From the NCBI GenBank assembly GCA_009773475.1, contig WSXV01000010.1:1-64000 (forward strand): a stretch of 64,000 nt of DNA. The letters run 5' to 3'. The DNA comes from Desulfobulbaceae bacterium. GTDB lineage: Bacteria > Desulfobacterota > Desulfobulbia > Desulfobulbales > Desulfocapsaceae. Of this stretch, positions 17,218 through 25,864 are shown piece after piece. Each line of letters opens with the position of its first letter. Within the stretch, counting starts at the first letter, position 1. The notes below the pieces were generated by a model, which saw only the letters and a list, made by a program, of their open reading frames with translations, had not been told where the DNA came from and ran no database searches. The position numbers were made by a program, and so were the translations under genes.

Positions 17218-20200
17218 GGTAGTTTCTTGGAGGGGACGGGAAGGGCCGATGCCGGTGCAGGTGTATGCTTTCCGTCCGTGCACCATTTTGTAAACATTTT
17301 CCGGTAGGCTGTCTCCACCTTGCGGGCAAAAGCGGGTTCGTCCATCAGGGGGCTTTGTTTCATTTCTTGTCGCAAGCCAGCGCGAAGTGTTGCCAGTTTC
17401 GGCAGATCACCAGCAAGTGCTACCGCCTTTTCAATGTAATCCTCTTCTGTTTGTGCGATCCATTCCGGGTGTCCGGTACTTTCGAGAATGGAGCTGCCAA
17501 GGCGGCCGACGCTGGGGCGGTCCGCCAGTGTAATGAAGGGGCTTCCCATGTAGAGGGTTTCAATAAGGGTTGTGCCTGAGTTGTGGGGAAAGCAGTCAAG
17601 GCCAATGTCCATGTCGCGCATAAGATCCCATGGAGGACTGGTAAAGCCTATTTCCAGTTGTTCACGGTTGACACCCTGGGCGATAAATTTCTCTGTTAAA
17701 GCGTGCTGGGTGGTAATATCTTTGTAATTGCTGCTATTGACAATCAAATGTGCGCCTTGTACCCGGTTGAGTATCTCGGACCATACCCGTATTGTTCGGT
17801 GATTGATGCGAAGAGCCCGAGTAAGTGTGCCAAAGGTGATATAATTCTTCCGTAATGCGGGTAGAGAGCCTACCTCTCCCATTCCTTCAGCCGGACGGTA
17901 AACCAGGCAGGGCGTTTTCACCCGCCAGGGAGTTTCAGCGAAGAGTCCTTCGAAACCTTCGGGGACATTGGTAGGGTCGGTTAAATAATAGTCAATTGCC
18001 GTTAGCCCTGTCGTATATCCGAAATCGAGCCAGTGCAGGGATACAGGAGCGGGTTTTCTGGCAAAAACGCCTAAGCGGTTTCCTCCGGTATGGCCTGATA
18101 TGTCCACCAGTATGTCAATTCCGTCTGTCCGAATACGTTCAGACAATGCGGCATCATTGAGACTTGATGTTTGTAGCCAGTGATCAGCATATGCTATATA
18201 ACGACGGGTTGCTTCAACTTCAGCGAAAAAGTCTGTGTAGATGTAAATTTCTACCTGGGCCTTATCATGGGAGGCAAGCAGAGGTTCAAGGAAGTGTTGT
18301 GTTGAGTGCTTGCCAAGTGTTGATGATATATATCCAACTTTTAACCGTCGATTTGCTTGGCGATTATTGGTAAAAGGCTTCCATTCTGTTTGCAGGGGAA
18401 TGCCAAATAACTTGTTAAATTGTTTGTACTCGGCATAAATATCCTTTGCTGTTTTGTCGGGGTAATTATTAAGAAGAAAAAGTAAATTACTATATAGTCC
18501 AGGAGAATCAGGCAATAATTTTATTGCCTGACGATAATTTGCCTCTGATTCCTCGAGTCTGCCTTGTTCCTTGAGTAGGTTCCCGAAATTATTATATGCT
18601 TCGGCGTAATCAGGTTTTAGCAAAAGTGCTTTGCGAAAATAGGCTTCTGCTTCGGAGTATCCCCCGTTTTTGAGTTGTGAAATTCCTAAGTTGTTATAAG
18701 CTTCGGCATAATGAGGATTATATTCGATTGCTTTTAAGTAATAGCTATAAGCCTCGGAGGGGAGTCCTTTGTCGTTTAGTGCCAGTCCGGCACAGTTATA
18801 AGCCTCTGCAAATGAAGGGTGAATTTGTATTGCTTTCTTGCAACAATCCACCGCTTCCGTTGGGCGTCCTTGTTTGATGAGTGTTTTCGCAAGGTTACAA
18901 TAAGCTCTTGAGCAGTCTTGTTTTAATGTTATTGCTTGCCTGTAATTTGACTCAGCCTCTGAGTATTGTTCTTTGTGTTGTAAAATATCTCCTAAATTCA
19001 AGTAGGCTTCCGCGAGTCCTGGGTTGAGTTTTAAGGCGGCCCTTGTTTCACTTTCTGCCTCCCCGTATTGACCCTTTCCGAAAAGAATGATGGCATAATT
19101 ATTATGATAGTCAGCATCATAAAGCAATAATGGTGATGCTTGTTGCATAACTGAAAGCGCCTCGTCTAATTTTCCTTGTTGTTGAAGGGCAGCCCCCAGC
19201 ACCTTCCACGAAAAACCGTCTTTTGGAAACCGCTGAATGAGTGATCGCGCAAGTATTGCGGTTGCGGCGAAGTTGCCTTGATTAAAGAGGGAGAGTATTT
19301 TTTTTATTTCATCTGGATGTGGCTTGGCGATTTTATGGCTTGTGGTATGGAGTTGCGCGGATGCCGTTTTCTGATTTGTGTCTTGGGTTGATGACTGCTC
19401 ACTGTTGCTCCAAAAGGCAAACATCTCTTTGTAGGCTGCTTCAACTTTGCATGTGAAGGCGGGCTCGTCCATCAATGGGCTATTGCTCAATTCTGCGCGG
19501 AGGTTTGCGCGCAAGGCGGATAGCTGAGATAAGTCAGAGGCAAGTGCTACCGCTTGTTCTATATATTCAAGTTCGGTATGGGCGATCCATTCTGGATGTC
19601 CAAGCCCTTTAAGTATCGCACTGCCGAGACGTCCAGTGCAGGGGCGATCTGCCAAGGTGACAAAAGGGATGCCTAAATACAGGTTCTCCAGGAGGGTGGT
19701 GCCGGAGTTGTGGGGGAAACAGTCAAAGCCGATATCAATGCCTCGGAGCACATCCCAAGGTGGACTATGGAAACCGATTTCTAGCTGCTCGCGGGCGATG
19801 CCATGAGTGATAAACTTGCTTATGAGTTCATCCTGGCTGGATTTGTCTTTGAAGTCGCTACTGTCGATTATGAGATGTGAGCCTTCGACCCGTTTGAGTA
19901 TTGCAGACCATACCGAAATTGTTCGGTGATTGATACGAAGGGATCGCGTTAGTGTGCCAAAAGTAACATAGCCACGCTCTAAAGCTGGTAAGGGGGAAAC
20001 CTCTCCCATCCCTTCTGCTGGGCGGTACACGAGACAGGGCGTTTTGATTCGCCAGGGAGTTTCTGACAATAAATGTTCACTACCTTTCGGAACTGTTGTC
20101 TCGTCGGTGAGATAGTAATCAATTGCTGTCAGGCCGGTGGTGTAACCAAAATCGAGCCAGTGCAATGAAACAGGAGCGGGTTTTCTGGCAAAAACTCCAA

Positions 20201-23200
20201 GGCGATTGCCTCCTGTATGGCCTGCCAGGTCAATGAGTATGTCGATATTGTCGGAGCGAATACGTTCTGTGAGGGCGACGTCGTTGATTCCCGTGCATTT
20301 TACCCAATGGTCAACATAGGATTTGTATCGATCAGTGACCTCATCCTCATTAATTTGATCGGTATACACATAAATTTCAAAGGCTTTTTTATGATGATGC
20401 GCAAGCAAAGGTTCAAGGAAGTGTCGTGTTGAATGCTTACTAAAGTTTGATGAAACATAGCCTATCTTCAGGCGACGCTTTGTTTTGTGATTGTTGGAGA
20501 AGGGTTTCCATTCTGTTTGTCGAGGAATGCCGAATATGGAATCAAATATTCGGTATTCCTCGTAAATTTCTTCGCTGCTTTTGTCGGGATGGTTGTTTAG
20601 GAGAAAGAACAGGTCGCTGTAGGTGCTTGGGGATTCCGGTTGCAGTGCTATGGCTTTGCGTAAGTAGTTTTCCGCATCCAAGAGTGTCCCTTGTTTGACA
20701 CAGGTGTTGCCAAGATTCTGGTATGCAACCGCATAATCCGGTTTAATTGCCAATGCCAGTTGATAACATGCTGCGGCCTCTGTTAATTTGCCCTGGTCCT
20801 GATAGATGAGTCCAAGATTGTTGTTTGCTTCGGGTAAATCAGGATTAAGGATAAGTGCCTGTTTACAGATATCTTCAGCTTTGGTCAACGAACCTTGTGT
20901 CCTGAGTGCAAGCCCGAGATTATTTAGTGCTTCCGCAGAATCCGGCCGGATTTGTAAGGCCGTTTGAAAGGTGTTGACGGATTCTGAGAGCTTGCCTTGC
21001 GCCCTTAGAATATTGCCTAAATTACAATGTACTTCGAAAATATCCGGTTTAATTTCTATGATGCGGCGGTAACAGTTCTCTGCCTCTGTCAGTTGGCCTT
21101 TTCCTTTGAGAATATTTCCAAGGTTATACAGTGCCTGGGTGTGATTTCTGCTGATCTCTAAAGTCCTGCCATAGCTGTTTGCTGCTTCAGTCAAAAGACC
21201 AGACCGTTCACGGGAGATGCCGAGATTGAAGTGTGTATCCGGATCATCTGGAAGACAGATTGTCGCTTGCAACATAGCCTGGCCAGCCTCTTCATACAAT
21301 CCCTGCTGATGAAGAAGTGGTCCTAATACTTTCCAGCCGAACCCGTAGTGTGGAAACCTGGTTGTTAATGACCGAGCAAGTGGTGTGGCATCATTTAGAT
21401 TGCCCTGATTAAACAGTTCAATGAGCTTGTTGATCTCGATATTTGAAGGAGTTAGGGACTCTATTTCTTTGGCACGTTTTTTTTGGGAAACATTTTTGTC
21501 CAGTTGTCGCGTCGATGTATCCTTTTTTGATTTATGATCCTTTACGGTGGTTTTTGGCTGAGCATCACACCAGAGCCTAAACATCTCCTGATATGCATTT
21601 TCTACTTTCCCGGCGAAACCCTGTTCATCCATTAAGGGGCTCTTTTTCATATCCTGTCGGAGATTGGTACGGATCTCTGAAAGTTTCAACAGATCTGCAG
21701 CAAGTGATACAGCTTTAAGAATATATAGATCCTCGTTTGCGGCGATCCATTCCGGATGACCTATTCCTTTAAGAATGGCGCTGCCAAGCCTGCCGACGCT
21801 TGGCCGGTCTGCAAGGGTAATATAAGGCACTCCCATATAAAGGCTTTCTATCAGTGTTGTTCCTGAATTGTGAGGAAAACAGTCTAGTCCTATATCCATT
21901 TTTCGTAACACATCCCAAGGTGGGCTGGTGTAACCGATATCTAGGCGTTGTCGTTCGATGCCGTGTTCAAGAAAACGAGCGGCAAGGATCTCTTGCATGG
22001 CCGGTTCACTGTAGCTGCCGCTGTTGATGATAAGACGAGAGTCTGGGCATTTCTTGAGGATTTCGGCCCACCGCAAGATCGTCCGGTGATTGATACGCAC
22101 GGCCCGTGTCAAGGTGCCAAAGGTAACGAACCCGTTTGTCAGTGCCGGCAGGGCATTGATATTTCCGGTTTGTTCTGGAGGACGATAGGCCAAAGCCGGT
22201 GTTGTGAGGTACCAGGGTTTCTCCGAGAAGAATTTCTTGCTTCCATCAGGGACTGATATGTGATCGGTCAGGTAGTAGTCAATGGCGGTCAGTCCGGTGG
22301 TATAGCCAAAATCCAGCCAGTGCAGGGAGACCGGGGCGGGTTTTCTGGCAAAGACACCGAGTCGGTTATGAGCAGTATGACCGGCCAGGTCAATGAGTAC
22401 ATCAATGGCGTCACTGCGGATACGCTCGCTGAGCTGTTCGTCAGTCATTGCCTGGGTGGGAACCCAATGATCTACAAAGCTATAAAACAAGTCATTTTTT
22501 GCTTCATCCTCAGAGAGTTGGACATAGGCGTAAATTTCCAACAGCGATTTGTCATGATGGGCAAGCAAAGGGCGAAGGAAATATCGGGATGGATGCTTTC
22601 GGTAATCAGGTGCGACATATCCGACTCGCAAGCGCCGATTCTTGAGCGGGGAATTTGTGTGTGGTTGCCAGGCTGTATGATGGGGTAGGAAAAACCGGGA
22701 GTTGGCATCCTCATAGGCCTGGAAGATTTCTTCCTGACTTTTATCCGGATCATAGTTCAGGGTGTATAAAAGGGTGCTGTAGGCATCAATATTGTTGGGG
22801 TCAAGGACCAGAACGTGTCGGAGGCAGGTTTCTGCCTCTTCCTGGCGACCTTGTTCTTGAAGATTATTGCCCAGGTTATACAGGGCATTAATGTGATCGG
22901 GCTTGAGCTGAAGCGTTTTTCGATATGCTTCCTCTGCTTTGAGGAGTATGTGCTTGAGTTTATAGGTATTACCCAGATTATACCAGGCATCAGCGTAATC
23001 CGGGTTCAGGGCAAGGGTACGAAGAAAACATGCTGCCGCGTCATCGAACTTTCCTTCCTGCTGAAAAATGACTCCTAAATTGTTACTGGCCTCGGTGAAA
23101 GTGCTGTGAAGATTAATTGCCTGAATATATGCTTTTTTTGCCTCACTGAGTCGATTTGCTATCTGGTGTTGAACTCCAAGGTTATAGTAGCGAATCGCAG

Positions 23201-25625
23201 TATCTTTTGTAGCAGAAATTTTTTCGGTAGTGGTGAGAGCATTGTCTTTGGTCTGGGATATTGCGGATGAGGATGTTGTGCTCCATTGTTGAAACATTTG
23301 TTGATAGGCGTCTTCGAATATTTTCGTAAAACCCTGTTCGTCCATCAGGGGAGATTTTTGTAATTCACTCCTCAGATTACTGCGAATAGCTGCTAATCCA
23401 GGAAGATCGGAGGCTAGAGTGACCACCTTTTCAATATATTCTTCTTCATTGAGGGCGATCCATTCCGGATGACCCGCTCCTTCCAGAACGGTGCAGCCAA
23501 GTCTCCCGATGGCTGGTCGGTCTGCCAGGGTGATGAAAGGGACACCAAGATACAGGCTTTCGAGTAAGGTCGTGCCTGAATTATGGGGGAAGCAGTCAAG
23601 GCAAATGTCCATGTCCCGCAGTACATCCCATGGAGGGCTATGGTACCCGATCAACAGGCGGTTGCTGTCTATTCCGTGCGATGCAAAGCGTGCCTTCAGA
23701 TCCTCTTGTATTTTCTGATCCTTAAAGTTACCACTATCGATAATCAGTTGAGCCCCCTTGACTCGGTGGAGAATTTCCGACCAGACTCGGATGGTACGGT
23801 GGTTGATACGTATAGCGCGGGTCAGGGTGCCGAAGGTAACATGTTTCCGGTTTAAAGCAGGTAGTGAACTGACGTCACCCATCCCCGCTGCCGGGCGGTA
23901 GACAATTGCAGGGGCCGGCAGGCGCCATAATTGTTCAGAAAAGAGGTGCTCGCTGCCCATGGGAGCATTATGAATATCGGTGAGGTAGTAATCAATGGCG
24001 GAGAGCCCGGTTGTATAGCCAAAATCCAGCCAGTGGAGAGAGACTGGGGCTGGTTTTCTAGCAAAAACTCCTAGTCGGTTCCGTCCTGTATGTCCAGCCA
24101 GATCAATCAGAATGTCGATCCTGTCATCGCGGATTTGTTGAGCCAGTGTATCATCGGAAAGCCCACTCGTCGGTATCCAGTGATCCATATGCTGTTTGCA
24201 GGATAGCGTCGCCTGATCTTCTCTGATTGTTTCCGAATAGGCAAAGATCTCAAATTTGCTTTTGTCATGATGGGCAAGCAGGGGTTCAAGAAAAAGGAAG
24301 ACCGGATGGCTGTAGAAGGCGGGCGAAACATAACCGATTTTCAGGCGGCGTTGAGTGTTATGGCTGTTAATGTGGGGTTGCCATTGACTTCGTAGAGGAA
24401 GACCAAATTGCTTGTCGTACTCACGATAGAGCTGAAAGATATCATCAATACTGGCATCGGGATGGTAGTTTGAAGCAAAGAGCAGGCCATCGAAAGCTTC
24501 GGCGTAATCTGGCTTAAGGGCGAGTGCTTTTTCATAACAGCTTTGGGACTCTGTCAGACGTCCTTGGCAATGAAGGGTATTGGCAAGATTATTCCAGGCG
24601 ACAGCTAAATCTGGTTTGAGTTCCAACGCCTTGTGTAGATGGGATTCTGCATCCGACAATCTGCCCTGTCCCTGCAAAAGATTCCCAAAGTTGTTGTATG
24701 CTTCTGCAGAAGACGGATTGAGTTGCAGGGCTTTCTGAAAGCTTGCCGCTGATTCGGTCAGACGCCCCTGGTCTCTCAGGTTGATTCCGAGATTGCAGTG
24801 GGCCTCGGCATAATCTGGCTGCAATACCAAGGCTTGACGCAAGAATTTTTCTGATTCGGTCAACCGTCCCTGCGCCATGAGGGTGACGCCAAGATTGTTG
24901 TGGGCCTCAGAAAATCCTGCACGAAGGGTAATGGCCTGTCGAAGGGAGGTCTCTGAACCTTTGAGATCTCCTGTGTTTTTGAGAGTAATGCCCAGATTGT
25001 TATGAGCATCAGGGTCGCTGGGCAGCAGAAGCACTGCTTGTTGCATTGCAAAAATAGCTTCTTGGGGCCGATTTTGTTGCTGAAGAGTAGCTCCAAGAAT
25101 TTTCCAAGTGAAGCCATTTTTTGGAAAATTTTCGAGAAGGTGGAGAGCTAATTGTTCGCAGGCAGAAAAATTGCCTTGCGTGTAGAGAGAGAGCAGATCG
25201 TCGTTGTCTTCTGGTTTACTGATAAATTTTTGACTGATTTTTGCATTCAGACGTGCAGTCAGGGTATCTACTTCTCGGCCTGTCAGGCCGGCCTGTTGTG
25301 CCATTGCCAAAGTTTGGCAGGCGGCATCTGTTTGACCAGCCTGGTCAAGAGCATCGATATAGGCAAGCCAGTAAGGCCCGTACTCGGGATTTTGGTCGAT
25401 GGCTGCTTCGAAGTGAGCGAGGCTTGCATCAGCGTGATTTCCACGAATGGCGAGCAAACCAAGGAGATAATGGGATTCGGGATGATTAGGCTGAATCTCG
25501 AGAATGGAGTTGCAAATTTCTGCAGTTTTAACGTCCTGACCATTTGTGAAGCTGCTATGGGCCTGTTCCAGTAACAACTCGAGCGTTGAGTTGGGGGAGT
25601 GGTCAATAATGGGAGGCTGAGGCAT
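17214..25625 (-). CDS. Giant four-module TPR/GT41 glycosyltransferase (2803 aa)
   Basis: One uninterrupted 2803-residue protein with four TPR-plus-GT41 units, roughly residues 1-780, 780-1355, 1355-2070 and 2070-2803. Each unit ends in a catalytic region with GYxxxxxxxHP/HS, [17 protein letters not shown], [11 protein letters not shown] (near residues 533, 1102, 1822, 2532), INHRTI and [11 protein letters not shown]. All motifs are intact in all four, so all may be active. Residues 1-140 are an extra N-terminal TPR-like domain. Units 1, 3 and 4 start with a shared FPxxGFxWKxLG cap; unit 2 lacks it. It lies between flagellin 2 and the sugar genes, so flagellin is the likely acceptor. Signal peptide and membrane helices are absent. 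The ATG at 25625 has no strong Shine-Dalgarno. Substrate and processivity are unknown. Confidence 0.9.
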   Translation of the reverse strand: MPQPPIIDHSPNSTLELLLEQAHSSFTNGQDVKTAEICNSILEIQPNHPESHYLLGLLAIRGNHADASLAHFEAAIDQNPEYGPYWLAYIDALDQAGQTDAACQTLAMAQQAGLTGREVDTLTARLNAKISQKFISKPEDNDDLLSLYTQGNFSACEQLALHLLENFPKNGFTWKILGATLQQQNRPQEAIFAMQQAVLLLPSDPDAHNNLGITLKNTGDLKGSETSLRQAITLRAGFSEAHNNLGVTLMAQGRLTESEKFLRQALVLQPDYAEAHCNLGINLRDQGRLTESAASFQKALQLNPSSAEAYNNFGNLLQGQGRLSDAESHLHKALELKPDLAVAWNNLANTLHCQGRLTESQSCYEKALALKPDYAEAFDGLLFASNYHPDASIDDIFQLYREYDKQFGLPLRSQWQPHINSHNTQRRLKIGYVSPAFYSHPVFLFLEPLLAHHDKSKFEIFAYSETIREDQATLSCKQHMDHWIPTSGLSDDTLAQQIRDDRIDILIDLAGHTGRNRLGVFARKPAPVSLHWLDFGYTTGLSAIDYYLTDIHNAPMGSEHLFSEQLWRLPAPAIVYRPAAGMGDVSSLPALNRKHVTFGTLTRAIRINHRTIRVWSEILHRVKGAQLIIDSGNFKDQKIQEDLKARFASHGIDSNRLLIGYHSPPWDVLRDMDICLDCFPHNSGTTLLESLYLGVPFITLADRPAIGRLGCTVLEGAGHPEWIALNEEEYIEKVVTLASDLPGLAAIRSNLRSELQKSPLMDEQGFTKIFEDAYQQMFQQWSTTSSSAISQTKDNALTTTEKISATKDTAIRYYNLGVQHQIANRLSEAKKAYIQAINLHSTFTEASNNLGVIFQQEGKFDDAAACFLRTLALNPDYADAWYNLGNTYKLKHILLKAEEAYRKTLQLKPDHINALYNLGNNLQEQGRQEEAETCLRHVLVLDPNNIDAYSTLLYTLNYDPDKSQEEIFQAYEDANSRFFLPHHTAWQPHTNSPLKNRRLRVGYVAPDYRKHPSRYFLRPLLAHHDKSLLEIYAYVQLSEDEAKNDLFYSFVDHWVPTQAMTDEQLSERIRSDAIDVLIDLAGHTAHNRLGVFARKPAPVSLHWLDFGYTTGLTAIDYYLTDHISVPDGSKKFFSEKPWYLTTPALAYRPPEQTGNINALPALTNGFVTFGTLTRAVRINHRTILRWAEILKKCPDSRLIINSGSYSEPAMQEILAARFLEHGIERQRLDIGYTSPPWDVLRKMDIGLDCFPHNSGTTLIESLYMGVPYITLADRPSVGRLGSAILKGIGHPEWIAANEDLYILKAVSLAADLLKLSEIRTNLRQDMKKSPLMDEQGFAGKVENAYQEMFRLWCDAQPKTTVKDHKSKKDTSTRQLDKNVSQKKRAKEIESLTPSNIEINKLIELFNQGNLNDATPLARSLTTRFPHYGFGWKVLGPLLHQQGLYEEAGQAMLQATICLPDDPDTHFNLGISRERSGLLTEAANSYGRTLEISRNHTQALYNLGNILKGKGQLTEAENCYRRIIEIKPDIFEVHCNLGNILRAQGKLSESVNTFQTALQIRPDSAEALNNLGLALRTQGSLTKAEDICKQALILNPDLPEANNNLGLIYQDQGKLTEAAACYQLALAIKPDYAVAYQNLGNTCVKQGTLLDAENYLRKAIALQPESPSTYSDLFFLLNNHPDKSSEEIYEEYRIFDSIFGIPRQTEWKPFSNNHKTKRRLKIGYVSSNFSKHSTRHFLEPLLAHHHKKAFEIYVYTDQINEDEVTDRYKSYVDHWVKCTGINDVALTERIRSDNIDILIDLAGHTGGNRLGVFARKPAPVSLHWLDFGYTTGLTAIDYYLTDETTVPKGSEHLLSETPWRIKTPCLVYRPAEGMGEVSPLPALERGYVTFGTLTRSLRINHRTISVWSAILKRVEGSHLIIDSSDFKDKSSQDELISKFITHGIAREQLEIGFHSPPWDVLRGIDIGFDCFPHNSGTTLLENLYLGIPFVTLADRPCTGRLGSAILKGLGHPEWIAHTELEYIEQAVALASDLSQLSALRANLRAELSNSPLMDEPAFTCKVEAAYKEMFAFWSNSEQSSTQDTNQKTASAQLHTTSHKIAKPHPDEIKKILSLFNQGNFAATAILARSLIQRFPKDGFSWKVLGAALQQQGKLDEALSVMQQASPLLLYDADYHNNYAIILFGKGQYGEAESETRAALKLNPGLAEAYLNLGDILQHKEQYSEAESNYRQAITLKQDCSRAYCNLAKTLIKQGRPTEAVDCCKKAIQIHPSFAEAYNCAGLALNDKGLPSEAYSYYLKAIEYNPHYAEAYNNLGISQLKNGGYSEAEAYFRKALLLKPDYAEAYNNFGNLLKEQGRLEESEANYRQAIKLLPDSPGLYSNLLFLLNNYPDKTAKDIYAEYKQFNKLFGIPLQTEWKPFTNNRQANRRLKVGYISSTLGKHSTQHFLEPLLASHDKAQVEIYIYTDFFAEVEATRRYIAYADHWLQTSSLNDAALSERIRTDGIDILVDISGHTGGNRLGVFARKPAPVSLHWLDFGYTTGLTAIDYYLTDPTNVPEGFEGLFAETPWRVKTPCLVYRPAEGMGEVGSLPALRKNYITFGTLTRALRINHRTIRVWSEILNRVQGAHLIVNSSNYKDITTQHALTEKFIAQGVNREQLEIGFTSPPWDLMRDMDIGLDCFPHNSGTTLIETLYMGSPFITLADRPSVGRLGSSILESTGHPEWIAQTEEDYIEKAVALAGDLPKLATLRAGLRQEMKQSPLMDEPAFARKVETAYRKMFTKWCTDGKHTPAPASALPVPSKKLP

Positions 25626-25814
25626 GGGAATGATGTTGCCTTATTAGTAGAGATTTTTTTTTGCAACGAGTATGTCGTTATCAGTCAAAGAGGCAATTAT
25701 CTTATTATCATCTGCTTATTATTACACAATCTGTCAAGTGATATTTGAAAAGTTGTAGTATGTCAGGTTGCTTACTGCTGGCAGTGTGTTAAGGAAATGA
25801 GGTGTGATGGAAGA
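25626..25814 (-). other. AT-rich leader of the giant glycosyltransferase gene
   Basis: About 190 nt between the flagellin 2 terminator and the giant gene. It is AT-rich and includes TTGACA-like sequences on the minus strand, but none is followed by a well-spaced -10 box, so no promoter is called. No sigma-28 box was found. Confidence 0.4.
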
Positions 25815-25850
25815 CATTAAGGGCCGGTTGTTGAAAACCGGCCCTTAATG
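25815..25850 (-). terminator. Hairpin terminator of flagellin 2
   Basis: A perfect 15-bp inverted repeat (CATTAAGGGCCGGTT and its complement) with a 6-nt loop, 14 nt after the flagellin stop. The T-tract on the minus strand is weak. It resembles the flagellin 1 hairpin in position and GGGCCGG core. Confidence 0.75.
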
Positions 25851-25864
25851 AAGGGGAGAAGGAT

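Larger units (their letters stand above)
14794..25625 (-). repeat. Five-fold tandem gene-segment duplication (GT41 modules)
   Basis: The [10 protein letters not shown] codons recur near 24025, 22320, 20160, 18030 and 15560, so the module repeats every 1.7-2.5 kb. Catalytic segments are nearly identical at protein level while TPR numbers differ, the pattern expected from unequal crossing-over with homogenisation of catalytic parts. One boundary is a stop/start overlap rather than a fusion. Confidence 0.8.
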
